This document shows, piece by piece, positions 1 to 8,909 of a stretch of DNA of 64,000 nt. Origin of the DNA: Chromobacterium paludis (GTDB lineage: Bacteria; Pseudomonadota; Gammaproteobacteria; Burkholderiales; Chromobacteriaceae). The DNA lies in contig NZ_CP043473.1 of NCBI RefSeq assembly GCF_008275125.1, forward strand, positions 806,001 through 870,000. The letters are read 5' to 3'. Every line of letters starts with the position of its first letter. Positions within the stretch are counted from its first letter, which is position 1. The notes beneath the pieces are model-generated. The model worked only from the letters and a program-made list of their open reading frames with translations. It was not told the DNA's origin and searched no databases. The position numbers and the translations under genes are program-made.

Positions 1-516
1 CAGTTCGTCAACCAGCTGGCGCAGATGAGCCAGGTGCAGACCACGCAGTCCATGCTGCAACAACTGCAAAGCCAGGCCGGCATGCTGCGCGAGCTGCAGG
101 GCGTGGCGCTGGGCGCCCAGGTGGGGCGTCCGGTGCTGGTGCAGACCGACCGCTTCCGCAGCGACGGCCAGACCGCGCTGTCCGGCCGCGTCACGCTGTC
201 CGGCGCCGAGCGCGACGCGACGCTGATCCTCACCGGCGCCGACGGTCAGCGCACCCGCATCGAGCTGGGCAAACGCGCGGCCGGCGCCAGCGACTTCCAG
301 ATCAAGCTGGCCGATTACGGCCTGAGCGCCGGCGATTACCAGCTGGAATTGTCCACCGCCTCCGGCAGCGCCGGCCTGCTGGAGCTGAAGGCCGACGTCA
401 GCGGCGTGCGCCTGCCGATCAACGGCGCCGAACCGGTGTTGAGCCTGGCCGGCCTGGGCGACTTCCCGGCCTCTTCCGTTTCCGCCTTGCTGGGTCTGCC
501 CGGCGCTCCCGCTTAA
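1..516 (+). CDS. flgD: FlgD, flagellar hook capping protein (3' part)
   Basis: The reading frame is open from the first base, so the start lies outside the window; 171 residues are visible. The first residues (QFVNQLAQMSQ) match the conserved N-terminal FlgD motif that sits a few dozen residues from the start, and the rest is the FlgD Ig-like/tudor hook-cap region. FlgD caps the growing hook and lets FlgE subunits polymerise, then is replaced by FlgK. It is directly followed by flgE with a 20-base gap, in the standard flg gene order, which supports the call. Only the N-terminal export segment is missing because of the window edge. Confidence 0.93.
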   Translation, partial: QFVNQLAQMSQVQTTQSMLQQLQSQAGMLRELQGVALGAQVGRPVLVQTDRFRSDGQTALSGRVTLSGAERDATLILTGADGQRTRIELGKRAAGASDFQIKLADYGLSAGDYQLELSTASGSAGLLELKADVSGVRLPINGAEPVLSLAGLGDFPASSVSALLGLPGAPA

Positions 517-536
517 AGTCCCGTACGGAGAACCCC

Positions 537-1721
537 ATGAGTTTCGAAATCGCCCTGTCCGGCATCCATGCCGTCAACGACCAGCTGGGCAGCATCAGCG
601 ACAACATTGCCAACTCCGCCACTTACGGCTTCAAGTCCGGCCGCGTCACCTTCGCTTCCGCCTACGCCGGCAGCCAGGCCATGGGCGTCAACAGCAATGG
701 CAACAGCCAGAACATCGGCCGCAACGGCGGCCTGATCAACACCGGCCGCGCGCTGGACGCCGCCATCGACGGCCGCGGCTTCTTCGTGTCGCGCAGCGCG
801 GCCGGCACCGTCAGTTACAGCCGCGTCGGCATCTTTGACACCGACAAGGACGGCTACCTGATAGACGGCAACAAGGGCCGCATCCAGGGCTACGCCAAAT
901 CGGCCAATAGCGCGGCGCTGGGCGCGCTGAGCGATATCCAGATTCCCACCGGCAACATCCCGGCCCAGGCCAGCGACGCCTTGCAGTACACCGGCAATAT
1001 GTCGGCCGGCTGGGCCACCCAGACCATCGCCTTCGACAAGGGCAATCCCCAGAGCTTCAACCATTCCAGCGTGTCCACGGTGTATGACTCCCTGGGCAAC
1101 AAGCACAACCTGACGCAGTACTTCTGCAAGAGCGCCGACAGCACCGTCACCGTGCACTATGCGCTGGATAGCCAAGCGCTGCCGGCCACCACGGATTTGA
1201 AGTTCGACAGCAACGGCAAACTGGCCGCGCCCGCCGCCGCGGTGGCGCTGGATCTGGGCACGCCCAACGGCGCCTCCGCGCTGAAGCTGGCGGTGGACTA
1301 CAGCGGCACCACGCAGTTCGCCGGCGAACCGAGCACCAGCCGCAACGCCGCCACCGGCTATCCGCCTGGCGCCCGCACCGGCGTCAGCCTGGGCGAGCAT
1401 GGCGAGGTCATCGTCAGCTACAGCAACGACCAGAAGCAGGTGGTGGCCCAGCTGGCCATCGCCAATTTCGCCAACGAGAACGCGCTGGCGCCCAGCTCGC
1501 AGACCAGCTGGCAGGAAACCACCGCCTCCGGTCCGGCCCTGCTGGCCACCGCCGGCAGCAGCATGGCCGGCAAGCTGGCCGTCAGCTCGCTGGAACAGTC
1601 CAACGTCGACGTCACCTCCGAGCTGGTGACACTGATGACCGCGCAGCGCAATTACCAGGCCAACACCAAGGTCATCGCCACCGAGAACCAGGTGATGCAG
1701 GCCCTGATGCAGGCGGTGTAA
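537..1721 (+). CDS. flgE: FlgE, flagellar hook protein
   Basis: 394 residues, a usual length for FlgE. The N-terminus carries the rod/hook family signature (SISDNIANSATYGFKSGRV, about residues 19-38), and the C-terminus has the matching coiled segment (VTLMTAQRNYQANTKVI). These two ends form the D0 coiled-coil core, with D1/D2 between. FlgE polymerises into the universal-joint hook outside the cell, exported by the flagellar type III apparatus, so no Sec signal is expected or seen. The start follows an ACGGAGAA ribosome site. Operon with flgD upstream and flgF 3 bases downstream. Confidence 0.97.
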   Translation: MSFEIALSGIHAVNDQLGSISDNIANSATYGFKSGRVTFASAYAGSQAMGVNSNGNSQNIGRNGGLINTGRALDAAIDGRGFFVSRSAAGTVSYSRVGIFDTDKDGYLIDGNKGRIQGYAKSANSAALGALSDIQIPTGNIPAQASDALQYTGNMSAGWATQTIAFDKGNPQSFNHSSVSTVYDSLGNKHNLTQYFCKSADSTVTVHYALDSQALPATTDLKFDSNGKLAAPAAAVALDLGTPNGASALKLAVDYSGTTQFAGEPSTSRNAATGYPPGARTGVSLGEHGEVIVSYSNDQKQVVAQLAIANFANENALAPSSQTSWQETTASGPALLATAGSSMAGKLAVSSLEQSNVDVTSELVTLMTAQRNYQANTKVIATENQVMQALMQAV

Positions 1722-1724
1722 GGC

Positions 1725-2456
1725 ATGGACGCGCTGATCTACACCGCGATGAGCGGGGCAGACCGTCTGCTGCGCGCGCAGCAGATCCACGCCAACAACC
1801 TGGCCAATGCCGAAACCGGCGGCTTCCGCGCCGACATCGACAGCGCCGTCAGCCAAGTCGTGCCCGGCTACGGCTACGACGCGCGCGTGCTCAGCCACAA
1901 TGCGCCGACGGCGCTGGATACCCGCAACGGCACCGTGGTGGAAACCGGCCGCGACCTGGACGTGGCGCTGCAGGGCGACGGTTTTCTGGCCATCGCCGCG
2001 CCGGACGGCGGCGAGGCCTACACCCGCGCCGGCAGCATGGTGGCCGGCCCCGACGGCACGCTCAGCGTGAACGGCCATCCGGTGCTGGGCGACGGCGGCC
2101 CCATCCGCCTGCCGGAAGGCTACCTCAAAGTCGCCATCGCCCAGGACGGCACCGTTTCCGTGCTGAATCCGGGCGGCGCCGAAATGCAGCCGGTGGACAA
2201 GCTCAAGCTGGTCAAACCGGACGCGCGCGAGATGATGAAGAGCGCCGACGGCCTGATCGTGCCGCGGCAAAACGCGCCGTTTCCGGCGGACGACAGCGTC
2301 ACCGTGCAGAGCGGCCACCTGGAGCGCAGCAATGTGTCCGCGGTGGAGGAGATGGTGTCGGTGATGTCGCTCAACCGTAATTTCGAAATGCAGATGAAGC
2401 TGTTCAACGCCGCCAGCGACATGAACGAGGCGGGCAACCGCCTGGTGCGCGGCTGA
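1725..2456 (+). CDS. flgF: FlgF, proximal rod protein
   Basis: 243 residues. The N-terminus (MDALIYTAMSGADRLLRAQ) followed by HANNLANAETGGFRAD is the flagellar basal-body rod signature of FlgF; the C-terminus VSVMSLNRNFEMQMKLF is the pairing rod motif. FlgF builds part of the proximal rod in the periplasm with FlgB, FlgC and FlgG. It starts 3 bases after the flgE stop and ends 12 bases before flgG, so it is translated within the same operon. Confidence 0.96.
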   Translation: MDALIYTAMSGADRLLRAQQIHANNLANAETGGFRADIDSAVSQVVPGYGYDARVLSHNAPTALDTRNGTVVETGRDLDVALQGDGFLAIAAPDGGEAYTRAGSMVAGPDGTLSVNGHPVLGDGGPIRLPEGYLKVAIAQDGTVSVLNPGGAEMQPVDKLKLVKPDAREMMKSADGLIVPRQNAPFPADDSVTVQSGHLERSNVSAVEEMVSVMSLNRNFEMQMKLFNAASDMNEAGNRLVRG

Positions 2457-2468
2457 TAGGAGAATTCA

Positions 2469-3257
2469 ATGAATCCGGCACTGTGGATCAGCAAAACCGG
2501 CATCCAGGCGCAGGACGCGCGCCTGACCGCCATCGCCAACAACCTGGCCAACGTCAACACCACCGGCTTCAAGCGCGACCGCATGGTGTTCGAGGACATG
2601 TTCTACCAAGTAGACCGCCAGCCCGGCAGCAAGGTGGACGACAATAATCTGTCGCCGTCCGGCGTGCAGCTGGGCAACGGCACGCGCCTGGTGGGCAGCC
2701 AGAAGGTGTTCACCGAGGGCAACCTGACCACCACCAATCAGAGCCTGGATGTGGCCATCGTCGGCCAGGGCTTTCTGCAGGTGAAGATGGGCAACGGCGA
2801 AACCGGCTACACGCGCGCCGGCCAGCTGCAGCTCAATCCGGACGGCCTGCTGGTCAATGCCCAGGGCCTGCCGCTGCAGCCGGAAGTCAAGATCCCGGCC
2901 AGCGCCACCAAGATTTCCATCAGCGAGACCGGCGTGGTGTCGGTGACCGAGGGCAGCGGCACTACGCCCACCGAGGTTGGCCAGATCACCCTGGCCAACT
3001 TCGTGAACCCCACCGGCCTGCTGGCCCTGGGCGACAATCTGTTCCAGGAAACCGCCGCCAGCGGCAACCCAAGCACCGGGAATCCGGGCGGCGACGCGCT
3101 GGGCAAGCTGAAGCAGGGCAGCCTGGAAGGCTCCAATGTGCAGGTGGTGGAGGAAATGGTGGACATGATCGCCGCCCAGCGCACTTACGAGATGAATACC
3201 AAGGTGCTGACCGCGGCGGACAATATGCTGCAGCAACTGGGACAATCGGTGCGATGA
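2469..3257 (+). CDS. flgG: FlgG, distal rod protein
   Basis: 262 residues, close to the canonical 260. N-terminal [20 protein letters not shown] and [17 protein letters not shown] are the FlgG signature, and the C-terminus [19 protein letters not shown] is near-invariant in the family. FlgG forms the distal rod that spans the periplasm. An AGGAGAATTCA ribosome site precedes the start. Its last bases overlap the flgH start (ATGA), so the two are translationally coupled. Confidence 0.98.
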   Translation: MNPALWISKTGIQAQDARLTAIANNLANVNTTGFKRDRMVFEDMFYQVDRQPGSKVDDNNLSPSGVQLGNGTRLVGSQKVFTEGNLTTTNQSLDVAIVGQGFLQVKMGNGETGYTRAGQLQLNPDGLLVNAQGLPLQPEVKIPASATKISISETGVVSVTEGSGTTPTEVGQITLANFVNPTGLLALGDNLFQETAASGNPSTGNPGGDALGKLKQGSLEGSNVQVVEEMVDMIAAQRTYEMNTKVLTAADNMLQQLGQSVR

Positions 3258-3907
3258 CGCTGCGTCGTCTCGCGCCGCTGGGCGCGCTGCTGTTGGCGGC
3301 CTGCGCCTCGTTCCAGCCGGCGCCGCCCCGGCCCGACCCCTTGCCCGATCTGTTGCGGCAGGCGGCCGAGGCGCCGCGCGGCGGCGGCGTGTTCACGCCC
3401 GGCGGCAGCCTGGCGCTGACCTCGGACAACCGCGCCTTCCGCCCCGGCGACGTGCTGACGGTGGTGCTGGAAGAGACCACCCAGGCCAGCAAGCAGGCCG
3501 GCACCACCTTCGGCAAGCAGTCCGGCGCCAAGATCGGCCCATCGTTGCTCGGCAACACCACCTTCAACGCCCAGGTGGGCATAGACGCCAACCGCAACTT
3601 CAACGGCTCGTCCACCTCCACCCAGCAGAATGCGCTGGCCGGCTCGCTGACCGTGGTGGTGCACAAGGTGCTGGCCAACGGCTTGCTGCAGGTGCAGGGC
3701 GAAAAACAGCTGACGCTGAACCAGGGCGAGGAAACCTTGCAACTGGCCGGCTACGTGCGGGTGGAAGACATCGACACCGACAACCGCGTTTCCTCGCTGC
3801 GCATCGCCAACGCCCGCATCGGCTACTCCGGCAGCGGCGCGCTGGCCGACGCCAACAACCCCGGCTGGCTGATGAAGTTCTTCGCCAGCCCGCTGATGCC
3901 GTTCTAG
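3254..3907 (+). CDS. flgH: FlgH, flagellar L-ring lipoprotein
   Basis: 217 residues. A lipoprotein signal is visible: basic start, hydrophobic stretch and lipobox LLAAC with the modified cysteine near residue 17. The mature part contains the FlgH-typical [20 protein letters not shown] and [13 protein letters not shown] segments. FlgH assembles the L-ring in the outer membrane as a bushing for the rod. Overlaps flgG by four bases and is followed after 8 bases by flgI, the P-ring gene, as usual. Confidence 0.97.
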   Translation: MTLRRLAPLGALLLAACASFQPAPPRPDPLPDLLRQAAEAPRGGGVFTPGGSLALTSDNRAFRPGDVLTVVLEETTQASKQAGTTFGKQSGAKIGPSLLGNTTFNAQVGIDANRNFNGSSTSTQQNALAGSLTVVVHKVLANGLLQVQGEKQLTLNQGEETLQLAGYVRVEDIDTDNRVSSLRIANARIGYSGSGALADANNPGWLMKFFASPLMPF

Positions 3908-3915
3908 GGCTATCC

Positions 3916-5022
3916 ATGAGATTGACACTTTTGAAGCGCCTGAGCGCCGCCGCCTGCCTGGCGGCGTGGTCGCTTGCCGCCGCGGCGCAGCCGCTGCGCC
4001 AGCTGGTCAATGTGGAAGGCATACGCGACAACCAATTGATAGGCTACGGCATCGTGGTGGGCCTGGACGGCACCGGCGACAACTCGCAGGTGAAGTTCTC
4101 CGGCCAGTCCGTGGCCAATATGCTGAAGCAGTTTGGCCTGAAGATGCCGGAAAAGACCGACACCCGCGTCAAGAACGTGGCGGCGGTGATGGTCAGCGCC
4201 AGCCTGCCGCCCGGCTACAGCCGCGGCCAGACCATAGACGTGACCGTGTCGTCGCTGGGTGACGCCAAGAGCCTGCGCGGCGGCACGCTGCTGTTGACCC
4301 AGCTGAAGGCGGCCAACGGCGAAGTGTACGCGCTGGCCCAGGGCAGCGTGGTGATAGGCGGCTTGTCGGCGCAGGGCAAGAGCGGCTCCAGCGTCACCGT
4401 CAACACGCCCACCGCCGGGCGCATCCCCAACGGCGCCAGCATAGAGCGCGAGATTCCCAGCGACTTCGAGCAGGGCGACTCCGTGCGGCTCAGCCTGCGC
4501 CGCCCCAGCTTCGAGACCGCCACCAATGTGGTGAAGGCCATCAACCGCGGCTACGGCAAGATCGCCAGCACCCGCAACGCCACCACCATAGAAGTGAAGG
4601 CGCCGCTGGATCCGACCGAGCGCGTGGCCTTCGTCGCGCGGCTGGAAAAACTCAATGTGGACGTGGGGCCGGAAATTCCGCGCGTGGTGTTCAATTCGCG
4701 CACCGGCACGGTGGTGATCAGCGAGGGCGTCACCGTGCGGCCGGCGGCGGTGTCGCACGGCAGCCTGCGCGTGGTGATTTCGGAGTCGTCCCAGGTCAGC
4801 CAGCCCGGCCCGTTCAGCAACGGCACCACTAAGGTGGTGCCCAATTCCAGCGTGCAAGTGGGGCAGGACCAGGGCCGCATGTTCAAGTGGCCGGCCGGGG
4901 CCAGTCTGCGCGCCATCATAGACACCGTCAACCGCACCGGCGCCACGCCGGACGACGTGATGGCCATCCTGCAGGCGCTGGACCAGGCCGGCGCGATAGA
5001 TGGCGAGCTGGTCGTCATTTAA
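3916..5022 (+). CDS. flgI: FlgI, flagellar P-ring protein
   Basis: 368 residues. A Sec signal peptide covers about residues 1-23 ([17 protein letters not shown]). The mature start [20 protein letters not shown] is nearly identical across FlgI proteins. FlgI forms the periplasmic P-ring around the rod in the peptidoglycan layer, normally helped by the chaperone FlgA, which is not in the window. Full length with the conserved C-terminal [16 protein letters not shown]. Confidence 0.98.
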   Translation: MRLTLLKRLSAAACLAAWSLAAAAQPLRQLVNVEGIRDNQLIGYGIVVGLDGTGDNSQVKFSGQSVANMLKQFGLKMPEKTDTRVKNVAAVMVSASLPPGYSRGQTIDVTVSSLGDAKSLRGGTLLLTQLKAANGEVYALAQGSVVIGGLSAQGKSGSSVTVNTPTAGRIPNGASIEREIPSDFEQGDSVRLSLRRPSFETATNVVKAINRGYGKIASTRNATTIEVKAPLDPTERVAFVARLEKLNVDVGPEIPRVVFNSRTGTVVISEGVTVRPAAVSHGSLRVVISESSQVSQPGPFSNGTTKVVPNSSVQVGQDQGRMFKWPAGASLRAIIDTVNRTGATPDDVMAILQALDQAGAIDGELVVI

Positions 5023-5032
5023 GGAGAGGCGG

Positions 5033-5455
5033 ATGCTGAACAACGATTTGCAGAACCCGTCAGCCGGAACCAATGGCGAGCAGCCGGTGGCGGCGGCCAG
5101 CCCGGAATACCGCCAGAAGGCGGAGAAGGCGGCGGAGATGTTCGAGGGCCAGTTCGTGCGCGAGATGTTCAAGCAGATGCGCAAGACCACGCGCGAGGTG
5201 GCCGGCGAGGACAGCATCTTCGCCAATTCCATGAACGGCGACCTGCTGGACATCGCCGACGGTGCCCTGGCCGACCAGCTGGCCAGTCGGCGCGTGTTCG
5301 GCATCGCCAATGTGATCCTGGCGCAGCTATTGCCGGCCGCTGGCAATATTCCCCTTAAGAACGCGGACCCGGCCGTCGCCCGTCTGCAGCAGGGGCGCGA
5401 CGCCGGCCAGGGATTGGCGGCATTCGCCGCGCCGATGTTTCCTCTTTCCAAGTGA
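5033..5455 (+). CDS. flgJ: FlgJ, rod-binding domain only
   Basis: 140 residues from the ATG at 5033, chosen because AAGGAGAGGC lies just upstream; an in-frame ATG at 5000 lies inside flgI. Residues about 35-100 match the FlgJ rod-cap domain (EMFEGQFVREMFKQMRKTT and SMNDGDLLD-like SMNGDLLDIADGALADQLA). Many gamma- and betaproteobacterial FlgJ proteins are about 300 residues, with a C-terminal glucosaminidase that opens the peptidoglycan; here the gene ends before that domain and flgK begins 12 bases later. Single-domain FlgJ is known in other lineages, where a separate muramidase does the work, so this is probably intact rather than truncated. Confidence 0.93.
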   Translation: MLNNDLQNPSAGTNGEQPVAAASPEYRQKAEKAAEMFEGQFVREMFKQMRKTTREVAGEDSIFANSMNGDLLDIADGALADQLASRRVFGIANVILAQLLPAAGNIPLKNADPAVARLQQGRDAGQGLAAFAAPMFPLSK

Positions 5456-5467
5456 TGACTGCTCACC

Positions 5468-6835
5468 ATGCGCATGATTGACAACGCGCTGACCGGCGCG
5501 CAGGCCGCCCAGGTCGCGCTGAACACGGCCAGCCAGAACATCGCCAACCAGCAGACGCCGGGCTATACCCGCCAGGGCGTGGTGCTGGCCACGCAGACGC
5601 CCGGCGCGGGCGACCCGCTCAGCGCCGGCTACGGCGTGTCGGTGACCGGCGTGCGCCGCTTCAGCGACGACTACCGCAATCTGCAGCAGTGGCAGGCCGG
5701 CTCCCATGTCGGCGCGCTATCCGCGGCCCAGCCCTATTTCAGCCAGCTGGAACAGGTGATGGGCAGCGAGGGCAGCAGCCTGTCCAGCGGCCTGGACAAG
5801 TTCTTCGCCGCGCTCAATGCCGCCAGCCTGGACTCCAACACCATGCGCGACCAGGTGGTGCGCGAGGCCGGATCGCTGGCGCAGCGCTTCAACAATCTTT
5901 ACGGCGTGCTCACCTCGCAGCAGGCCGCCATTGGCGAACAGCGCAGCGCCACGCTGAGCCAGATCAACAGCGCCACCGCCAATCTGGCGGCCTTGAACGC
6001 CAAGCTGGTGGCGGCGCGCGCCCAGGGCATCAATACCTCGGGCCTGGAAGACGAACGCGATCGCCAGATCGACGCGCTGGCTTCCCTGGTGGAGGTGCGC
6101 GTGGTGGCGCAGCCGGACGGCGGCAAGTCCGTTTCGCTGAGCAACGGCCTGCCCTTGGTGTCCGGCGACGATGCGGCCGCGCTGTCCAGCGAGGCGCAGC
6201 CCGATGGCAGCCAGCAATTGAAGCTGGCCTTCGGCACCGAACAATACGCCATGCCCGGCGGCGACCTGGGCGGACAGCTGGGCGGACTCAACCAGTTCGA
6301 GGTACAGGTATTGCGGCCGGCGCAGGAGCAGGTGCGCGCGCTGGCCGGCGAGCTGGCCGGCCGCGTCAATCAGCAACTGGCGCAGGGTTACGATATGCGC
6401 GGCCAGAGCGGCCAGGCCTTGTTCCAGTTCGATCCCGGCGCGGCCCATGGCCTGTTGCAGACCACAGGCATAGGCGCGGCCGATCTGGGTTTCTCCGCCG
6501 ATCCGGCCAAGCCGGGCAATAACGACAATCTGCAAAAAATCATCGCCATCCGGCAGCAAAGCCTGCCGCTGGCCGGCATCGGCAGTGTGACGCTGGGCGA
6601 CGCCTATTCGCAGATGATCGGCCACCTGGCCATCGCCAGCCAGCAGAATAAGTCGGGGCTGGACACCGCCAATGTGATCCGCGCCGAGTCGGAAAAAAAC
6701 TGGCAGGGCGCCTCAGGCGTCAACCGCGACGAGGAAGCGGTGAGCCTGATCGAATACCAGAAGATGTACCAGGCCAACATGAAGGTGATTTCGGTGGCGA
6801 ACCAGCTATTCGAAAGCACGCTGGCCATCCTGTAA
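5468..6835 (+). CDS. flgK: FlgK, hook-associated protein 1
   Basis: 455 residues, a short but normal FlgK. N-terminal DNALTGAQAAQVALNTASQN followed by IANQQTPGYTRQ is the HAP1 signature; the C-terminus has SLIEYQKMYQANMKVISVAN, the flagellar core motif. FlgK forms the first junction layer between hook and filament. A second ATG lies two codons downstream; either could be used. Operon position between flgJ and flgL is standard. Confidence 0.97.
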   Translation: MRMIDNALTGAQAAQVALNTASQNIANQQTPGYTRQGVVLATQTPGAGDPLSAGYGVSVTGVRRFSDDYRNLQQWQAGSHVGALSAAQPYFSQLEQVMGSEGSSLSSGLDKFFAALNAASLDSNTMRDQVVREAGSLAQRFNNLYGVLTSQQAAIGEQRSATLSQINSATANLAALNAKLVAARAQGINTSGLEDERDRQIDALASLVEVRVVAQPDGGKSVSLSNGLPLVSGDDAAALSSEAQPDGSQQLKLAFGTEQYAMPGGDLGGQLGGLNQFEVQVLRPAQEQVRALAGELAGRVNQQLAQGYDMRGQSGQALFQFDPGAAHGLLQTTGIGAADLGFSADPAKPGNNDNLQKIIAIRQQSLPLAGIGSVTLGDAYSQMIGHLAIASQQNKSGLDTANVIRAESEKNWQGASGVNRDEEAVSLIEYQKMYQANMKVISVANQLFESTLAIL

Positions 6836-6843
6836 GGACAAGC

Positions 6844-7752
6844 ATGCGTATCTCCAGCAACCAGTATCAATCCGTCGTGCTGCTGGCCATGCAGAACAGC
6901 AGTTCCGGCATGGCCGAGCTTTTGCAGAAGATGTCCAGCGGCAAGAGCATGCTGGCGCCGTCAGAAAACCCCATCGCCAGCGTGCGCCTGCTGCGGCTGC
7001 AGCGCGAGGAAGCGGCGCTGTCCCAGTATCGCGACAATATCGGCGCGCTCAAGTCCAAGCTGAGCCAGAACGAAGCGCTGCTGGACGGCATCAGCAGCGA
7101 CCTGCGCAACGCGCGCGACATCCTGGTGGCGGCGGCCAATCCCGCGCCGGCTGAAGACCTGAAGGCGATGGCGTCGCCTTTGATCAGCCTGCGCGACAGC
7201 ATGCTGTACGCCGCCAACACCCAAGACAGCGAAGGCCGCTACCTGTTTTCCGGCAGCGCCGTCAACAGCGCGGCCATCCAGTTCGATGCCAGCCAGCCGG
7301 CCGGCAGCCGTTACCGCTTCAACGGCAATGTCGACAAACAGATGGTGACGGTGGGCGAGGGCGTCACCGAGACATCCAATGTCACGCTGGAGTCCATGCC
7401 CGCGCTGCTCAACCAGCTGGACAAGGCCATCGCCGCGCTGCAAAGCCCCACGCTGAACGGCAACGATCCGGCGGTGGGCGCCATGGTGCGCGCCACCATG
7501 GACGGCGTGGACGCGGCGTTGAGCGACGTCAGCGGCCGGGTATCCGAGCTGGGCGGCGCGCAGAACGTGCTGCAGACGCTGGACGGCAACCACAACAGCC
7601 TGAGTCTGGCCAATCAGCAAAGCATGCTGGAGCTGGGCAGCCTCGATTACGGCACGGCCTATATGAACCTCGGGCAGCTGTCGATGGCGCTGCAGGCCAG
7701 CCAGAAGGCGTACGGCAAGGTCAGCCAATTGACGCTGTTCGACGCGATCTGA
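6844..7752 (+). CDS. flgL: FlgL, hook-associated protein 3
   Basis: 302 residues with flagellin-like ends: N-terminal MRISSNQYQSVVLLAMQNS and LLQKMSSGKSMLAPSENPIA, C-terminal LGSLDYGTAYMNLGQLSMALQ. FlgL is the second junction protein between hook and filament. It starts 8 bases after flgK, and the next gene starts 4 bases after its stop. Confidence 0.97.
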   Translation: MRISSNQYQSVVLLAMQNSSSGMAELLQKMSSGKSMLAPSENPIASVRLLRLQREEAALSQYRDNIGALKSKLSQNEALLDGISSDLRNARDILVAAANPAPAEDLKAMASPLISLRDSMLYAANTQDSEGRYLFSGSAVNSAAIQFDASQPAGSRYRFNGNVDKQMVTVGEGVTETSNVTLESMPALLNQLDKAIAALQSPTLNGNDPAVGAMVRATMDGVDAALSDVSGRVSELGGAQNVLQTLDGNHNSLSLANQQSMLELGSLDYGTAYMNLGQLSMALQASQKAYGKVSQLTLFDAI

Positions 7753-7756
7753 CGCC

Positions 7757-8791
7757 ATGGCCGCCACGCTCGCTTCCCTCACCCCCGCCGCCGGCGACAA
7801 GCGCTGGGGCAAAGACGGCGCCGCCATCGCGCCCGCCGCGCCGCGAACCGGCGGCGCGCCGGCGCGCCCGCCCCTGGCCAGCGCGCGCCCGCAGACGGCC
7901 GGCGTCTCAGGCTGGCGCTACAGCACCCAGTTGAATGAGCAGCTGACCTCGGCCCAATGTGCGCGGGACTATGTGGAGGACATGCTGGACCAGCTGCAGG
8001 GCTTCAAGGACAGCCTGAGCCAGCAACTGGCGCAGCGCCGCTTGGATACGGAGGCGCTGAGCGCGCAGCGGGACGGTCTGCAACGCGCCTGGCAGCGCCG
8101 GCAGCAGGACAGCGCCGGCAGCCTGGACAGCCAGCTGCGCCTGTCGCTGGGCGCGCCGGCGCGCCAAAGCTTCAGCGCGCGCGGACTGGACTTGGACGGC
8201 TTGAGCGCGGGCCAGCCGGAAACGCTGGTCCTCTCCGTGCCAGGCGGCGGCGCCAGCGCCGTGCGGGTAGGGGAGGGCGTGAGCCGCGACGAGGTGCTGC
8301 GCGCGCTGAATCAGGCGCTGGGCCCGGCCGGCGCGCGCTGCGAGCTGGATGATAGGGGCAATCTGGGCTTCAGCTGCAGCGAGCGGGACTGGCCGCAGCT
8401 GCGGGATGGCTTGACCGTGCGCGGCGGCGGCGTGCGCTTCCCGGGCGGCGTGCCGCAGCCGCTAAGCCTGGAGCCGGAGCCGCCGGCGCTGGACGCCTCG
8501 CGCTGGAAAACCGATGACCACGCCCAGGTCAGGCTGGCCTTGCAGGAGGTGCTGCGCGCCATCGCCAGGCTGCAACAGACGCATGCGGCGATAGACGGCG
8601 CCATCGCCGAGGCCAGGCAGTCGATCAGCCAGCTGTCGCGCACCGACGAGCAGAGCTGGGCCAGCGGCTTCGTCGCCGACTTCAACGCCCGGCTCAACCA
8701 ACGCGCCGACTTCCAGCAGCTGCAGCAACTGGTGCCGGCGCTGCTGGGCATCAGCCGCTATCGCGTGCTGGCCTTGCTTTCGCTTCGTTGA
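7757..8791 (+). CDS. Uncharacterised flagellar-operon protein with a hook-associated look
   Basis: 344 residues, last gene of the flg operon, 4 bases after flgL and followed by a terminator. I do not recognise a named family. Residues 1-50 are Ala/Pro-rich and probably disordered. About 55-110 is heptad-like (LNEQLTSAQCARDYVEDML; LKDSLSQQLA-type repeats) and should form a coiled coil. About residues 150-215 (VRVGEGVSRDEVLRALNQAL, then a short beta segment) resembles the flagellin hook IN motif of FliD and flagellins. The C-terminal part is helical. No signal peptide or membrane segment is visible, consistent with export by the flagellar system or a cytosolic role. Operon position suggests a hook-filament junction, cap or chaperone function; this is inference. 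Confidence 0.75.
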   Translation: MAATLASLTPAAGDKRWGKDGAAIAPAAPRTGGAPARPPLASARPQTAGVSGWRYSTQLNEQLTSAQCARDYVEDMLDQLQGFKDSLSQQLAQRRLDTEALSAQRDGLQRAWQRRQQDSAGSLDSQLRLSLGAPARQSFSARGLDLDGLSAGQPETLVLSVPGGGASAVRVGEGVSRDEVLRALNQALGPAGARCELDDRGNLGFSCSERDWPQLRDGLTVRGGGVRFPGGVPQPLSLEPEPPALDASRWKTDDHAQVRLALQEVLRAIARLQQTHAAIDGAIAEARQSISQLSRTDEQSWASGFVADFNARLNQRADFQQLQQLVPALLGISRYRVLALLSLR

Positions 8792-8818
8792 CGAGCCGCA
8801 GCGGGCCCGTCTTGATGG

Positions 8819-8843
8819 CCGCCCTCGCTGGGCGGTCTTTTTT
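8819..8843 (+). terminator. Rho-independent terminator of the flg operon
   Basis: CCGCCC-TCGCT-GGGCGG hairpin followed by TCTTTTTT, 28 bases after the last flagellar gene. A perfect 6-bp GC stem and a clear T tract. Confidence 0.9.
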
Positions 8844-8909
8844 CATGCTGGCTACATACTTCCTTAACATGGCCATGTCATGATCCGCAATTTTTCGAAG
8901 GAAGCCGCC

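Noticed and set aside
513..2318. Very long open frame on the minus strand opposite flgE and flgF
   Set aside because: Rich in His, Ala, Gly and Arg, typical of antisense frames in GC-rich genes; the opposite strand encodes well-known flagellar proteins.
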